Of a stretch of 64,000 bases of DNA, positions 10,701-16,402 are shown piece by piece. A program made the translations under genes and the position numbers. The DNA comes from Anaerolineae bacterium (GTDB taxonomy: Bacteria; Chloroflexota; Anaerolineae; Caldilineales; Caldilineaceae): the NCBI GenBank assembly GCA_030432295.1, contig JAUIHI010000028.1:1-64000 (forward strand). Reading direction: 5' to 3'. Under the pieces are notes generated by a model. The model did no database searches and was not told where the DNA came from. It saw nothing but the letters and a program-made list of their open reading frames with translations. Position 1 is the stretch's first letter; each line of letters starts with the position of its first letter.

Positions 10701-11981
10701 ATAGGTCGTGTCGGCGTGGGCCAATTCCATTTCCAGAATCACCCACACATAATCCGGGCTGGCTGCGTCGTAGAGACTCATCAGCCGGGCCAGCACATTG
10801 CCGCTGGCGTCACAATAATCCTGGGTGTTGGAGTCCAGACTCTGGGTATAGGCCAAATCCCGGCGACCGTCCAGCACAGGATCGGCCACCGGCGGATACC
10901 CGACCAGCGTCGTATCCTTGGCCGTGTCCACCGTGCCCTGGCTCAACCCGGTGGCGGTGACAGTCGTGATGTCTTTGGTCCCGTTGGGCGCATTGGCCGG
11001 AACCATCACCTCCACCAGAATTTTGTAGGAACCGTTGGGTCCCATAGGCGGGGTTTGGGTGATGGCCGTATCAGCCCCATCCTTGACACCGTTGCCGTTG
11101 ACATCCTTATAAATGTTGACTGTCCAGCCCTGATTGGAGACAGCGGTCAGTCCTACCGGTTCGTTGGTGAAGTCGGTGACTGTCACTGTATGGGCATAGA
11201 TATTGTTCTGCCCGGCTGTGCCCTGGGCCAGATTGTCCGGGGAGATGCCCACACCCACATCCCAACAAATCTGCAACTTGGGACGTTGGGAAGCTGTACC
11301 ATCGTTGCTGCTCTTAAACTTGATTTCGCTTTTGGGATTCGTGACGGGTGATTCCAAAATCACACCGTAATTGGTGGCCGGATTGGCTGCCCAGCTTTGA
11401 GCAGCCGCGGAGAGGTTGAAAGTGGCCCAATAGTCCTTGGCATCTTTGACAAATGCCTCGCTGTCCAGCACTGTACCGCTGTAATCACCGCCCAGCGTCG
11501 TCCACTCGTCGGTAGTGGCCTTGTCCTGATAGCGCCAGGTCACCTCATCTTCGGTCCAGAAATCCAGAAGCTGGTGGGCGCGCACAGTCGCGTTGCCATC
11601 TTTCACATCCTTGACCCACAGGGATAGCGTAGCGCTGGACACTTTTGCGTTGGTAGGCACAGCACCGGTCAGATCAAAGCGAAGCAACGACCGATACAAC
11701 TTGCCTGCTTCGGTCTTGACCACTAGTTCGCTGTCGTTCTTGTTTTCAGTGACGTTGTCCTGTCTGATGTAGGCATCACGGCTGGCTGCCTCGTTCGGCT
11801 GCAGGGTGGTGCAGGCTGCATCCGTGGCGGCAACGCCGACAGCCTGTCCAACCGGCGCGGGCGCGGCCAACAACAGACCCGTTTGCGGTCCCGGCAGGAC
11901 AGACAAAACCAGCCCAAGGACAAAAGCTGCCAGAACGCCCATGCGCAGGAAGGGAAAGGGGTGCTTGTGGGATGTAATCAT
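1758..11981 (-). CDS. Giant secreted multi-domain SdrD-B/DNRLRE repeat protein
   Basis: A protein of ~3407 residues. I start it at the ATG at 11981 because it is followed at once by a clear signal peptide (hydrophobic core FLRMGVLAAFVLGLVLSV); the frame stays open 46 codons further up, but that stretch looks non-coding. Order of domains: a DNRLRE-type domain (~60-245); two related beta-rich modules, each beginning DG..D; GEVED domain (ending GEVEDYLVQV); DUF11-like stretches; and 16 SdrD-B-like domains (IGD/IGN-x-V-W start, acidic GDGxxD loops, EPGIPxVxVxLY, ADFGY end). Domains 4-15 form three tandem four-domain cassettes. After a final DUF11-like domain the protein ends in FLPSVVR. SdrD-B folds are calcium-stabilised stalk domains in adhesins, so a long surface stalk or filament is likely; the ligand is unknown. 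No LPXTG motif or C-terminal membrane segment is visible. Confidence 0.85.
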   Translation of the reverse strand: MITSHKHPFPFLRMGVLAAFVLGLVLSVLPGPQTGLLLAAPAPVGQAVGVAATDAACTTLQPNEAASRDAYIRQDNVTENKNDSELVVKTEAGKLYRSLLRFDLTGAVPTNAKVSSATLSLWVKDVKDGNATVRAHQLLDFWTEDEVTWRYQDKATTDEWTTLGGDYSGTVLDSEAFVKDAKDYWATFNLSAAAQSWAANPATNYGVILESPVTNPKSEIKFKSSNDGTASQRPKLQICWDVGVGISPDNLAQGTAGQNNIYAHTVTVTDFTNEPVGLTAVSNQGWTVNIYKDVNGNGVKDGADTAITQTPPMGPNGSYKILVEVMVPANAPNGTKDITTVTATGLSQGTVDTAKDTTLVGYPPVADPVLDGRRDLAYTQSLDSNTQDYCDASGNVLARLMSLYDAASPDYVWVILEMELAHADTTYGDGSHPSWGGSRSLGSMEGSDKGQLVVRDGNGTVIFDVTADFLEDGLSTPSGYGSAGVTDGEGSVDVGNASQVAVESSIGYDLNRFCSSSSSCTVSGVNLFQNSPPVNADYTPVNAFFADWQYPYLYEFRFDRSAFGSSGFGSASIDAVHISPNKTGSNEIPVTPCAGSIGDRVWQDYDGDKVQDSNEPGLNGVMVNLYRDTGNGTFEPGTDLAINTRFTAGDGDYDFTGLGPGTYFVDVVNSTVPSDYVLTTANEPLKVVLAKGQDYNDADFGYRTVPNIAISKTLISGDPALVGSTIEFSIRITNTGNVPIDILPVVDYYDPTYLQFASATPAQSSVSGGVVRWNDLTVTQGNLAVGAFTSVTVRFTALKSTAATITRAGRSANATDAEPVVDGLLETDYTFVGRSDPAGNAPGNLYKYTGASMCYYAFVVDRSYNDNVYADDDDPYLLLDGWDGHSYGNLDGSDKAIFTVSGPNGTYEDLEMDYISEDNGNYIVDFYDAPINAASSSLAYNLTNSGWNGNGPSPEYENGNVEHHSPPYNWNDTPGQYWEWHMIYEFSIPKSSVGTDCGTVTLAGAHNSPSKDDDKLGLIGDYIWADVDAQGDQDPNEVGIPGVRVNLYKNNVLVRTTETEPGTSGFYIFSNLEAGTYVVNVDESTLPVGYVLTTANEPKTVNLSAGQDYRTADFGYVPGQGTIGNRVYYDINGDGGTDVVDNDGEPGINNVTVNLYQGSCPGSGQPFKTQVTSGNGDYLFTTLPGGNYCVNVDDSTLPANYVLTTANEPHPVTLAQDDHYLDADFGYRIQQPGKSCDVATVFGAKDQYGTSPGDKSDYACVAIIALDFGDLPDTSGSTGPGNYQTLLANNGPRHTITTLKMGATVDGEPDGQPNATATGDGADEDGVTIPTLIVGQTATVVVNSSGGAKLNAFFDWNNDGDFNDSGETIAQLSVVAGNNNLSVPVPAGAVTGANLGARFRLSTAGGLTALGAAADGEVEDYLVQVQAPGITIEKTTNGASADFADGADVQQIVPGATVTWQYLVTNNGTLDIARGGIQVSDNVVGNLMVNGVVQTLSAPYTGVTLVSGTSLSDNILQAGESFTLQVTRAAEALNAIDPNTSGSDQYVVGCKNVVTNPNGRTTYKNTATATVPGATASDDSHYCNPPNSGAIGDFVWYDSNKDGVQDVGEPGIPNVTLDLYKDTDGTPGLNTATDTKVDSTVTDADGGYLFTGLEPGTYFVDVTDIGGKLAGLVHIVANQSQTDPTPAIVLTTGQVYKDADFGYVDNSSGKAFVGDTVWYDYNGDGVQQPSEPGIPNVTVIVFNSSGTAIGSDDTDANGNYLVKVDPGSGYTAAPDPADIPAGLTATTPVPHPLPLLSAGDHYMDADFGYDSPNLGTIGNLVFEDGNDNGVFNSGTESGLPGVSVDLIRDANGNKAWDSGEPVIATVTTDKDGGYLFTGLSGGNYLVHVSDTNGVLLNYNKSTLGTAGADNNNQADPYAITLPTSGNNLTADFGYVKIDPSLGQIGNQVWIESDGNGLFNPTGSDVGQAGVTVVLNRNGTPYATTTTGASGDYLFTKLPSGTYTVQVSDSFNVLDDWIVTTLGPNQGSDDNNQLQPYQIVLATGDENLTADFGYTRPSAIGDFVWYDADKDGIQDVGEPGIPNVTLNLYRDKDGSGTINAGDPLIGTKVTDADGGYLFPGLVAGDYIVDVTDTNNKLAGLTQIVANQAKPDPTAKIVLGAGVKYEDADFGYVKNPTGSKAIIGDTVWYDDNGDGVQQPSEPGIPNIQVCATPVGGGAPVCDTTNDNGIYRVEVDPGSYNVAPTNPPGGYTATTPVPHGPVKVDAGEQYLDADFGYNDTGSLLGKAGNLVFVEDKASRNGIYDGSDKPLGGVSVSLIRDTNGNKVWDAGEPIIATTTTAAATDASFGSNGNYLFTGLVAGNYLVHVSDTNSVLLDYNRTILGPNQGSDNNNQADPYGFNLTAGGQNLIADFGYYRTDRPDVGVIGNQVWTESDGNGVFNVSSGDMGQPGVTVQLLKDGVVYDTTTTGPSGDYSFVGLPAGNYTTRVTDSLNVLASYRITQLGPIQGSDNNNQLQAYTIVLPKAGVNLTADFGYILPAAIGDFVYYDTNEDGIQDVGEPGIPNVALDLYRDTNNNNVLNIGTDEKVASTVTDRDGGYLFPNLVPGKYFVDVTAASNPNGNLGTLEHTLGNQSASDPTPAITLVGGTVYKDADFGYYEPTDPGKALIGDTVWYDANGDGVQQPSEPGIPGITVRATDPDGVTYDGVTDETGIYHIEVPQGTYTVQPVNPPAGLTVTTDPTWGPHVMLAGEQRLDADFGYTGSGVFGTIGNLVFWDKDNDGVYNNSDVALGGVSVALIRDTNGNKAWDTGEPIIATATTKTALDGNTGNYLFTGLVAGNYLVHVSDTNAVLFDFEKSVLGSNQTANNHNKADPYAITLGVAQNNLTADFGYYRRPNQPKVGVIGNQIWIETDLNGLFDVVSKDQGQAGVTVDLYEAGVKLATTTSGASGDYSFVHLPSGTYTVAVSDKQNVLTGLSVTTLGPSQGSDNNNQQQPYAINLPLGGINLTGDFGYKDSSTTPGAVKIGNSVWSDVNNNGLLDSGEVAIGDVVVKLWLDLDNNCTLNTASDVYVGKQTTASSLGSGNTNYLFDYPKGLPSGNYLVQVTDPNSALVGATKSTAQVPGADNNSQATPYCIQNFNPAETGDTNLTADFGYVLPPARFSLTKTTITPGPVRPGTTISFSIRITNTGSTWLMKLPLIDTYDKEYIGYLSANPASVDNSNDGTINWTDLLSGSGPLAPNASVQIIANFVSIRDTGELTDSVTINVATVSGATSDPDGPGPAPTNPTPLPDQSAQDVVQIINPTAVLVTNSQVTQGDNGALLAWQTVSEVNVAGFNLLRINPDSSTTLLTNPSLPAQKPGQAEGASYSWEDPSAEAGQPYTYLLEIIGLDGFTQQFTLGQFGEIRLFLPSVVR
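2932..7217 (-). repeat. Three tandem ~1.4-kb copies of a four-domain SdrD-B cassette
   Basis: Approximate boundaries are 5812-7217, 4376-5811 and 2932-4375 (1406, 1436 and 1444 bp). Each copy encodes four non-identical SdrD-B domains in the same order, beginning IGDFVWYD, IG/VGDTVWYD with QQPSEPG, IGNLVF, and IGNQVW/IGNQIW. Equivalent domains in different cassettes are more alike than neighbouring domains in one cassette, which shows that duplication of the whole cassette came after divergence of the four domains. Confidence 0.85.
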
Positions 11982-12437
11982 TTTTCCATCGCTCTCGGTG
12001 AATAGTGGTGTCACATCATTATTAACGACCAACCCGCTTGCAAGGCAGATGCAACAAGATGTATCAACAACGCAGGACTTTAGTGCTATAGCGTAATAGT
12101 ATACTAATTTAAGGGACAAGTGGTGTTACAGAACGCTGACAATTCAGGGAATATATGGAATTACAAAAACTAACACGATTTCGATGGGTTGGGAAATTTC
12201 ACAAGCGCAGGGGCAAAAGCCAGAAAAACACAGAAACAGCCTTCGCCTTGCACAGCACGGCTGTTGAAACAATTCTATACTCTGTTAAAGCTGCGCTTGC
12301 CTAGGGTATTACAGTACGTTGACATTTTTTCATGAAATAGAAATTCAAAAGGGGCGCTGCAAATAGCGCCCCTTCCCTTCGATTCACCCCTATAGCTTTT
12401 ATCTGCGAAAGCGATTACCAATAAAATTATGGGGGAT
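11982..12437. other. Intergenic region upstream of the giant gene
   Basis: About 450 AT-rich bases between the kinase gene and the giant gene. It holds the kinase terminator (12349-12374) and must hold the promoter of the giant gene; a TATACT hexamer (minus strand, about 12096-12101) is a candidate -10 but lacks a good -35. No small gene is evident. Confidence 0.45.
12349..12374 (-). terminator. Rho-independent terminator after the histidine-kinase gene
   Basis: Ten-bp GC-rich perfect arms (12349-12358 and 12365-12374) with a 6-base loop; on the minus strand the stem is followed by TTTTGAATTT. It lies 64 bases past the kinase stop and closes the hisS-to-kinase operon. Confidence 0.75.
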
Positions 12438-13652
12438 TCAACCGTTCACAACCGCGGCCATAGCCCCGTTCTGTGGCAAAACAACTGGTTCCACCACCGG
12501 TATAGTTATATGAAAAGTGCTGCCATGGCCCGGGCTGTTCTCATACCAGATTTCGCCCCCGTGCAACTCTACCAGAGAGCGGGTAATATACAGCCCCAAG
12601 CCTGCACCAGCCGTGCCATTCTTGCGCACTTGCTCACCCCGAAAGAACCGTTCAAAGAGACGGTTCTCCTCTGCCTCTTCAATGCCGTCGCCCTGGTCGG
12701 CCACAGAGAGACACAGGAACTCTCCTGACTTAGTCGGGTGCACTTGGAGGGCAAGCACCCCGCCATCGGGGGTGAATTTGCTGGCATTGCTGAGCAGGTG
12801 GCCCACCACCTGTTCCATGCGGGACGGATCGCAGAGTGCCTGGGGCAGGTCTGGGGGAATTTCCACATCCAGATGTTGGCGGCGGGCCGACAGTCGGGGT
12901 TCCAATTCCAACAGAGCATCATCCACCACCTGGTCGATAGAGACAGGACGCAGCACCAGCTCCAGCCTGTCCGAGTCGATGCGCGCGGCATCCAACAGTT
13001 CGTTGAGTGTGGTCAGCAGCCGCTCGGTACTCGTCTCGATCCAACCCAAATGTTCCAACTGCTCTGCGGTCAGGTTATCTTCGCCGCTGTCTTGCAGCAG
13101 TTCCAAAAAGCCGTAGATCGAGGTGAGTGGGGTGCGCAGTTCGTGGGCAGCCACAGAAATAAACGAAGAGCGAATCTCATTCATCAGCCGCAATTCTGTG
13201 TTGGAAGCGGCCAACTCCAGATTTTGCCATTCCATCCGCTGCTGTAGCAGACGCAATTCATTGTGGCGCTGCATCAATTCCTGCTGCACCACCCCGTGTT
13301 CGGTCACATCCTGCACCAGAAAGAGCAGCCCCGTCTCGCCACATTCCGGCAGGCGACAGGCACACAGCAGCAGCGTTACATAGCAGGTGTTACCCTGGGC
13401 ATCGGTGCGATTGACAGATTCCAGACGCAGGCGCTCCATGTCGCCGTTCTGCACCCCACGCACAGCCTCCTCGTTGCCCACCAATTCGGGAACCAATGCC
13501 AAGAGAGATTGCCCAATGGGATTGCCCTGTGTACTCTCGCCCCACAGAATCGCCGGATCGCCGGATACATCCTGCACAATCCATTCCTGATCTACCAGGG
13601 CATAGGCCATTCGCTGTTCCGAGAAAATCAACTGGGCAATCGAACTATTCAC
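12438..13652 (-). CDS. Soluble PAS-domain sensor histidine kinase
   Basis: 404 residues with a GTG start and a GGGAG ribosome-binding site. An N-terminal PAS-like domain (~10-120, ending FLVQDVTEH) is followed by a coiled coil (~121-160) and the HisKA domain with the phospho-acceptor His170 in AAHELRTPL. The HATPase domain has the N box (LLSNASKF, Asn289), G1 (DQGDGI, 319-324) and G2 (GAGLGL, 349-354). No membrane segment is present, so it senses a cytoplasmic signal or is recruited by a partner. It is the last gene of a co-directional operon with a response regulator, a coiled-coil protein, a longin-like protein and a small GTPase (14 bases after the GTPase stop). It probably phosphorylates the operon's own response regulator; this is inferred from context. 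Confidence 0.9.
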   Translation of the reverse strand: MNSSIAQLIFSEQRMAYALVDQEWIVQDVSGDPAILWGESTQGNPIGQSLLALVPELVGNEEAVRGVQNGDMERLRLESVNRTDAQGNTCYVTLLLCACRLPECGETGLLFLVQDVTEHGVVQQELMQRHNELRLLQQRMEWQNLELAASNTELRLMNEIRSSFISVAAHELRTPLTSIYGFLELLQDSGEDNLTAEQLEHLGWIETSTERLLTTLNELLDAARIDSDRLELVLRPVSIDQVVDDALLELEPRLSARRQHLDVEIPPDLPQALCDPSRMEQVVGHLLSNASKFTPDGGVLALQVHPTKSGEFLCLSVADQGDGIEEAEENRLFERFFRGEQVRKNGTAGAGLGLYITRSLVELHGGEIWYENSPGHGSTFHITIPVVEPVVLPQNGAMAAVVNG

Positions 13653-13666
13653 AATGCCACTCCCAT

Positions 13667-14185
13667 CTACAACTCGACAAGCGTACGGCCCAAAATGCGA
13701 AAGACATCTTCCACATTCTCACCCGTGCGTGCGCTTGTCACAAAGCACTTGGCCCCCAAACGGGCCGCGCCTGCTTCCACTTGGCTCAACAACAGATGCT
13801 GGTCTGGGCTGTCACTTTTGTTGGCTACGACAATCACCATTGCCTGGGGGCTAACCTGGCGCAGATCGGCCAGATAGCTATCCAAATTTGCCAGACTTTC
13901 CGGTCGGGTCAGGTCACAGACAAGAATTGCACCCGCCGCGCCCCGCATATAGCTGCCCCGCATCTGGCTAAAATCTTCGCTGCCAGCCAGGTCCCACAGC
14001 ATCATTGTCAATTCCACCACAGCACCGTCCACAGTCGGCACAGCCACAGTTTTGCGGCTTACCTTCACCCCGATAGTGCTGATATATTTTTCATCAAAGA
14101 GATCGTAGACAAAACGGCGTACCAGACTGGTTTTACCGACCGCAAAATCTCCTAATAGACAGACTTTCTTGCTGACCTTTCTCAC
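13667..14185 (-). CDS. Ras/Rab-like small GTPase
   Basis: 172 residues. I choose the GTG at 14185 because AAGGA lies 8 bases upstream and the G domain starts at once (MRKVSKKVCLLGD); a longer frame would overlap the preceding gene. All G motifs are present: P-loop GDFAVGKTS (12-20), switch-I Thr in ISTIG (~37), DLAG (65-68), NKSD (122-125) and TSAR. The switch-II motif is DLAGSE, so the catalytic Gln of Ras is replaced and intrinsic hydrolysis may be slow. There is no C-terminal prenylation Cys. Bacterial GTPases of this type act as polarity or signalling switches together with roadblock/longin-fold regulators, and such a protein is encoded directly upstream, ending 25 bases before this start. 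Confidence 0.9.
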   Translation of the reverse strand: MRKVSKKVCLLGDFAVGKTSLVRRFVYDLFDEKYISTIGVKVSRKTVAVPTVDGAVVELTMMLWDLAGSEDFSQMRGSYMRGAAGAILVCDLTRPESLANLDSYLADLRQVSPQAMVIVVANKSDSPDQHLLLSQVEAGAARLGAKCFVTSARTGENVEDVFRILGRTLVEL

Positions 14186-14210
14186 ACCACACGTCCTTGC
14201 CAGGAATGGC

Positions 14211-15206
14211 TCATGGGGCGACTTCCGTGCCCAGAGAGAGAAATGGCTCAAACCTCTGCCGGGCTGCCTCCTGCACCGTCGCCGCTTCGCCGTTATACTG
14301 GCGCAGAAACTCGATGCTCTCCTTCTCGAAGGCATAGATGCTCTTGTGAAGATCTGAACGAAAGCCAGTGGGCATCACCCCATCCAACACAATCCCCACA
14401 TAGGAATAGCGGGCAAATTCCAGGATCAGCTCTCTGTCGCCAAATTGGAGTTGATGCAGGCGATCTTTGCCGCCGCCCAACACCTGTTCGGCAAAGTCTC
14501 GGATGGCGGTGAGCATAGAACCGATCAGTTCCGAGTCCGCCGAGTTCTCCTCCGAGCGGGTTGCGTGCCAGAGGAGCAGGCCACTCTCCCGATGGATCAG
14601 ATAGACTTCCTGCACAGTGCAGGGCAGAGCAGAGCGCAGGGCCAGTTGGCTGTCGGGCACGCCACTAAAGAACGCTTTGATGCGTTGCCCTATGCGCTGG
14701 AAGTCTGTGGCGGCCTGCAACTTCTCATCGATCGAGCGGGCCAGATCGCGTATGGCTTCGGTCACAGCCCGCACAACAATCTGGCCGATGACCGGATAGA
14801 GGGCGTCGATAATCTCTTCCCGCGAGTCCTGAATCTGACGACGGATAGCCTCGCCCAGAATGGGGGCCACAGCCGCGGCCAGCGCGTTCTTGTCGTTGAC
14901 CCGATGGCGCAGACGGTCAACATCCGCGGCCAAAGTCTCCATCTGGTCCCGCTCGTTGCCAAAAAGGATCTTTTGCAGGGTGGACAATGCCTTGTCCTCT
15001 TCCGACCCGTCCCCTTCGCCCGATGGGTGGGAGTCAGGTGGCTGGTCCATCCCGCTCGCCTCCATGCCGCTCGTCTCCAGCATCTGCATGGCCAGTGCCC
15101 CGGCCTGCTGTTCAACCAGTTCATCTACAGCAGCATCGACCAGACGCCCCATTCCGGCGCGCCCGGTCGATGTATCACTGCTCTGATCTGGTCGTTGCGT
15201 ATTCAT
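14211..15206 (-). CDS. Longin/roadblock-like GTPase-associated protein
   Basis: 331 residues, no signal peptide or membrane segment. Residues ~1-70 are acidic and Ser/Gly-rich; ~75-100 carry a motif LQKILFGNERDQMETL followed by a helical, probably coiled-coil part (~85-190). The C-terminal ~130 residues (from about VQEVYLIHRESGLLLWHAT to the segment YSYVGIVLDG) have the strand-strand-helix-strand pattern of the roadblock/longin superfamily, whose members regulate small GTPases. This domain also recalls the N-terminal part of some cyanobacterial OmpA-family proteins, but no OmpA domain is present here. The gene sits between a coiled-coil gene sharing the ILFG motif and the GTPase gene. The GTPase-regulator role is inferred from fold pattern and neighbourhood. 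Confidence 0.6.
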   Translation of the reverse strand: MNTQRPDQSSDTSTGRAGMGRLVDAAVDELVEQQAGALAMQMLETSGMEASGMDQPPDSHPSGEGDGSEEDKALSTLQKILFGNERDQMETLAADVDRLRHRVNDKNALAAAVAPILGEAIRRQIQDSREEIIDALYPVIGQIVVRAVTEAIRDLARSIDEKLQAATDFQRIGQRIKAFFSGVPDSQLALRSALPCTVQEVYLIHRESGLLLWHATRSEENSADSELIGSMLTAIRDFAEQVLGGGKDRLHQLQFGDRELILEFARYSYVGIVLDGVMPTGFRSDLHKSIYAFEKESIEFLRQYNGEAATVQEAARQRFEPFLSLGTEVAP

Positions 15207-15211
15207 AGATG

Positions 15212-15607
15212 TTACTCAGAAGCCTGCAAAAGGCCGTCCAGCACGGCACTTATCGTACCGTTGCCTTTGATCTGGTTGCCCATTTCGATAAAGAGATTTC
15301 CCAATTGTTCCTTGTCCACCTTTGCGCTGCTCAACCGTTCCACAGACGAGCGCAACTCGGCCCGAATCTCGTCGTTCTCTGTTTGAAACGCCTGCCGGGC
15401 CTCCTGCAACTTCTGGCTGTGGGCGCTGTCCCGGTTTGCCAGCTCCTCATTGGTCCTGTCCAGGGCCTTTTGCAGCCGCTCCAAATCCCGTTGGAGTGTT
15501 GCAAAACGGGTGTCGTGATCACGAATCACACCACCAAATAGGATTTCTCGCACTCGTTCCAGGTCCTGAGGACTGGTTGCCGATTTTGAATTCTCTGCGT
15601 CGCTCAT
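15212..15607 (-). CDS. Coiled-coil protein with ILFG motif, operon partner of the GTPase
   Basis: 131 residues, start ATG with GAGGGG upstream. Residues ~15-25 (VREILFGGVIRD) match the motif LQKILFGNERDQ of the next gene, followed in both by heptads of the pattern LxxLxxDLxRLQ. A long coiled coil covers ~35-100, and the C-terminus (DKEQLGNLFIEMGNQIKG) is a conserved-looking short helix. The stop is 5 bases before the start of the longin-like gene, so they are surely co-translated. I do not recognise a named family; a scaffold or adaptor for the GTPase module is a guess from the shared motif. Confidence 0.65.
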   Translation of the reverse strand: MSDAENSKSATSPQDLERVREILFGGVIRDHDTRFATLQRDLERLQKALDRTNEELANRDSAHSQKLQEARQAFQTENDEIRAELRSSVERLSSAKVDKEQLGNLFIEMGNQIKGNGTISAVLDGLLQASE

Positions 15608-15661
15608 AATTCCCCTCGCAAATTTGTTTGTAAGTGTAAGTCACGGAAGTTACAACGATTA

Positions 15662-16393
15662 TTACGCATCAGCCTTTACCAAAAAACGGTATCCAATTCC
15701 GCGTTCCGTGCCCACATATTTCACACCGTTCGGTTTGGATTCGATTTTCTGGCGCAAGCGATGAATATGCACCCGGAGGGTATCTTCGAAGATTTCGTCC
15801 AAAGGCCAGATGCGGCGCAGCAGAAAGTCGTTGGTCACAGTGCGGCCTGCGTTGCGCATCAGAATAAAGAGGATTTTCGTCTCTGTGGGCGTCAATGAAA
15901 TCACCTCGCCATCGGACACCACCTGCTGATGGACGAAATCAACGGCCAGGTGCTGGTCCACCTGAATGATCGGATCGAGGGTGTAGGCAAAGTCGCCCAT
16001 GCGCCGCAGCACCCGCCCCACCCGGGCCATCAACTCCCGGGGGCTAAAGGGTTTGGTCACATAATCCTCGGCGAAATGCTCGATGCCCTGGATCACCACA
16101 TCCTCCTGGTCAACTGCGGTCAGCAAAATCACCGGCAAGTCGGCAAATTGCTGGACAGTTCGGCAGAACTCAAAACCGTCGATCCCCGGCATATTGATGT
16201 CAACAATTGCCAAATGGGGCAGGCCATCCTGCGCGATCCGATCCAGCGCATCACTGCCAGATGTGGCCGTCATCACACGATAGCCGCCCATGTCCAGTTT
16301 GCTGCTGACCAGCCGCACAATGGCCGGATCGTCATCCACCACCAGCACCCGAGGAAATTCGCTTGCATTTTTGTCGGGCAAAATCGAATCCAC
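15662..16393 (-). CDS. OmpR/PhoB-family response regulator
   Basis: 243 residues with a GTG start and AGGAG 6 bases upstream. The receiver domain (~15-130) has acidic residues Asp20-Asp21, phospho-acceptor Asp65 (AIVDINMPG), the Thr of LLTA and Lys114 (TKPF). The C-terminal winged helix (~145-240) contains LTPTETKILFILMRN and the recognition helix DTLRVHIHRLRQKIE, ending GIGYRF as usual for this family. The start lies only 9 bases after the hisS stop, and the kinase that probably feeds it is encoded four genes downstream in the same operon. Confidence 0.92.
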   Translation of the reverse strand: MDSILPDKNASEFPRVLVVDDDPAIVRLVSSKLDMGGYRVMTATSGSDALDRIAQDGLPHLAIVDINMPGIDGFEFCRTVQQFADLPVILLTAVDQEDVVIQGIEHFAEDYVTKPFSPRELMARVGRVLRRMGDFAYTLDPIIQVDQHLAVDFVHQQVVSDGEVISLTPTETKILFILMRNAGRTVTNDFLLRRIWPLDEIFEDTLRVHIHRLRQKIESKPNGVKYVGTERGIGYRFLVKADA

Positions 16394-16402
16394 TGCCTGC
16401 TC

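Noticed and set aside
11982-12119. 46-codon upstream extension of the giant gene
   Set aside because: The stretch is AT-rich and not signal-like; the ATG at 11981 is immediately followed by a signal peptide.
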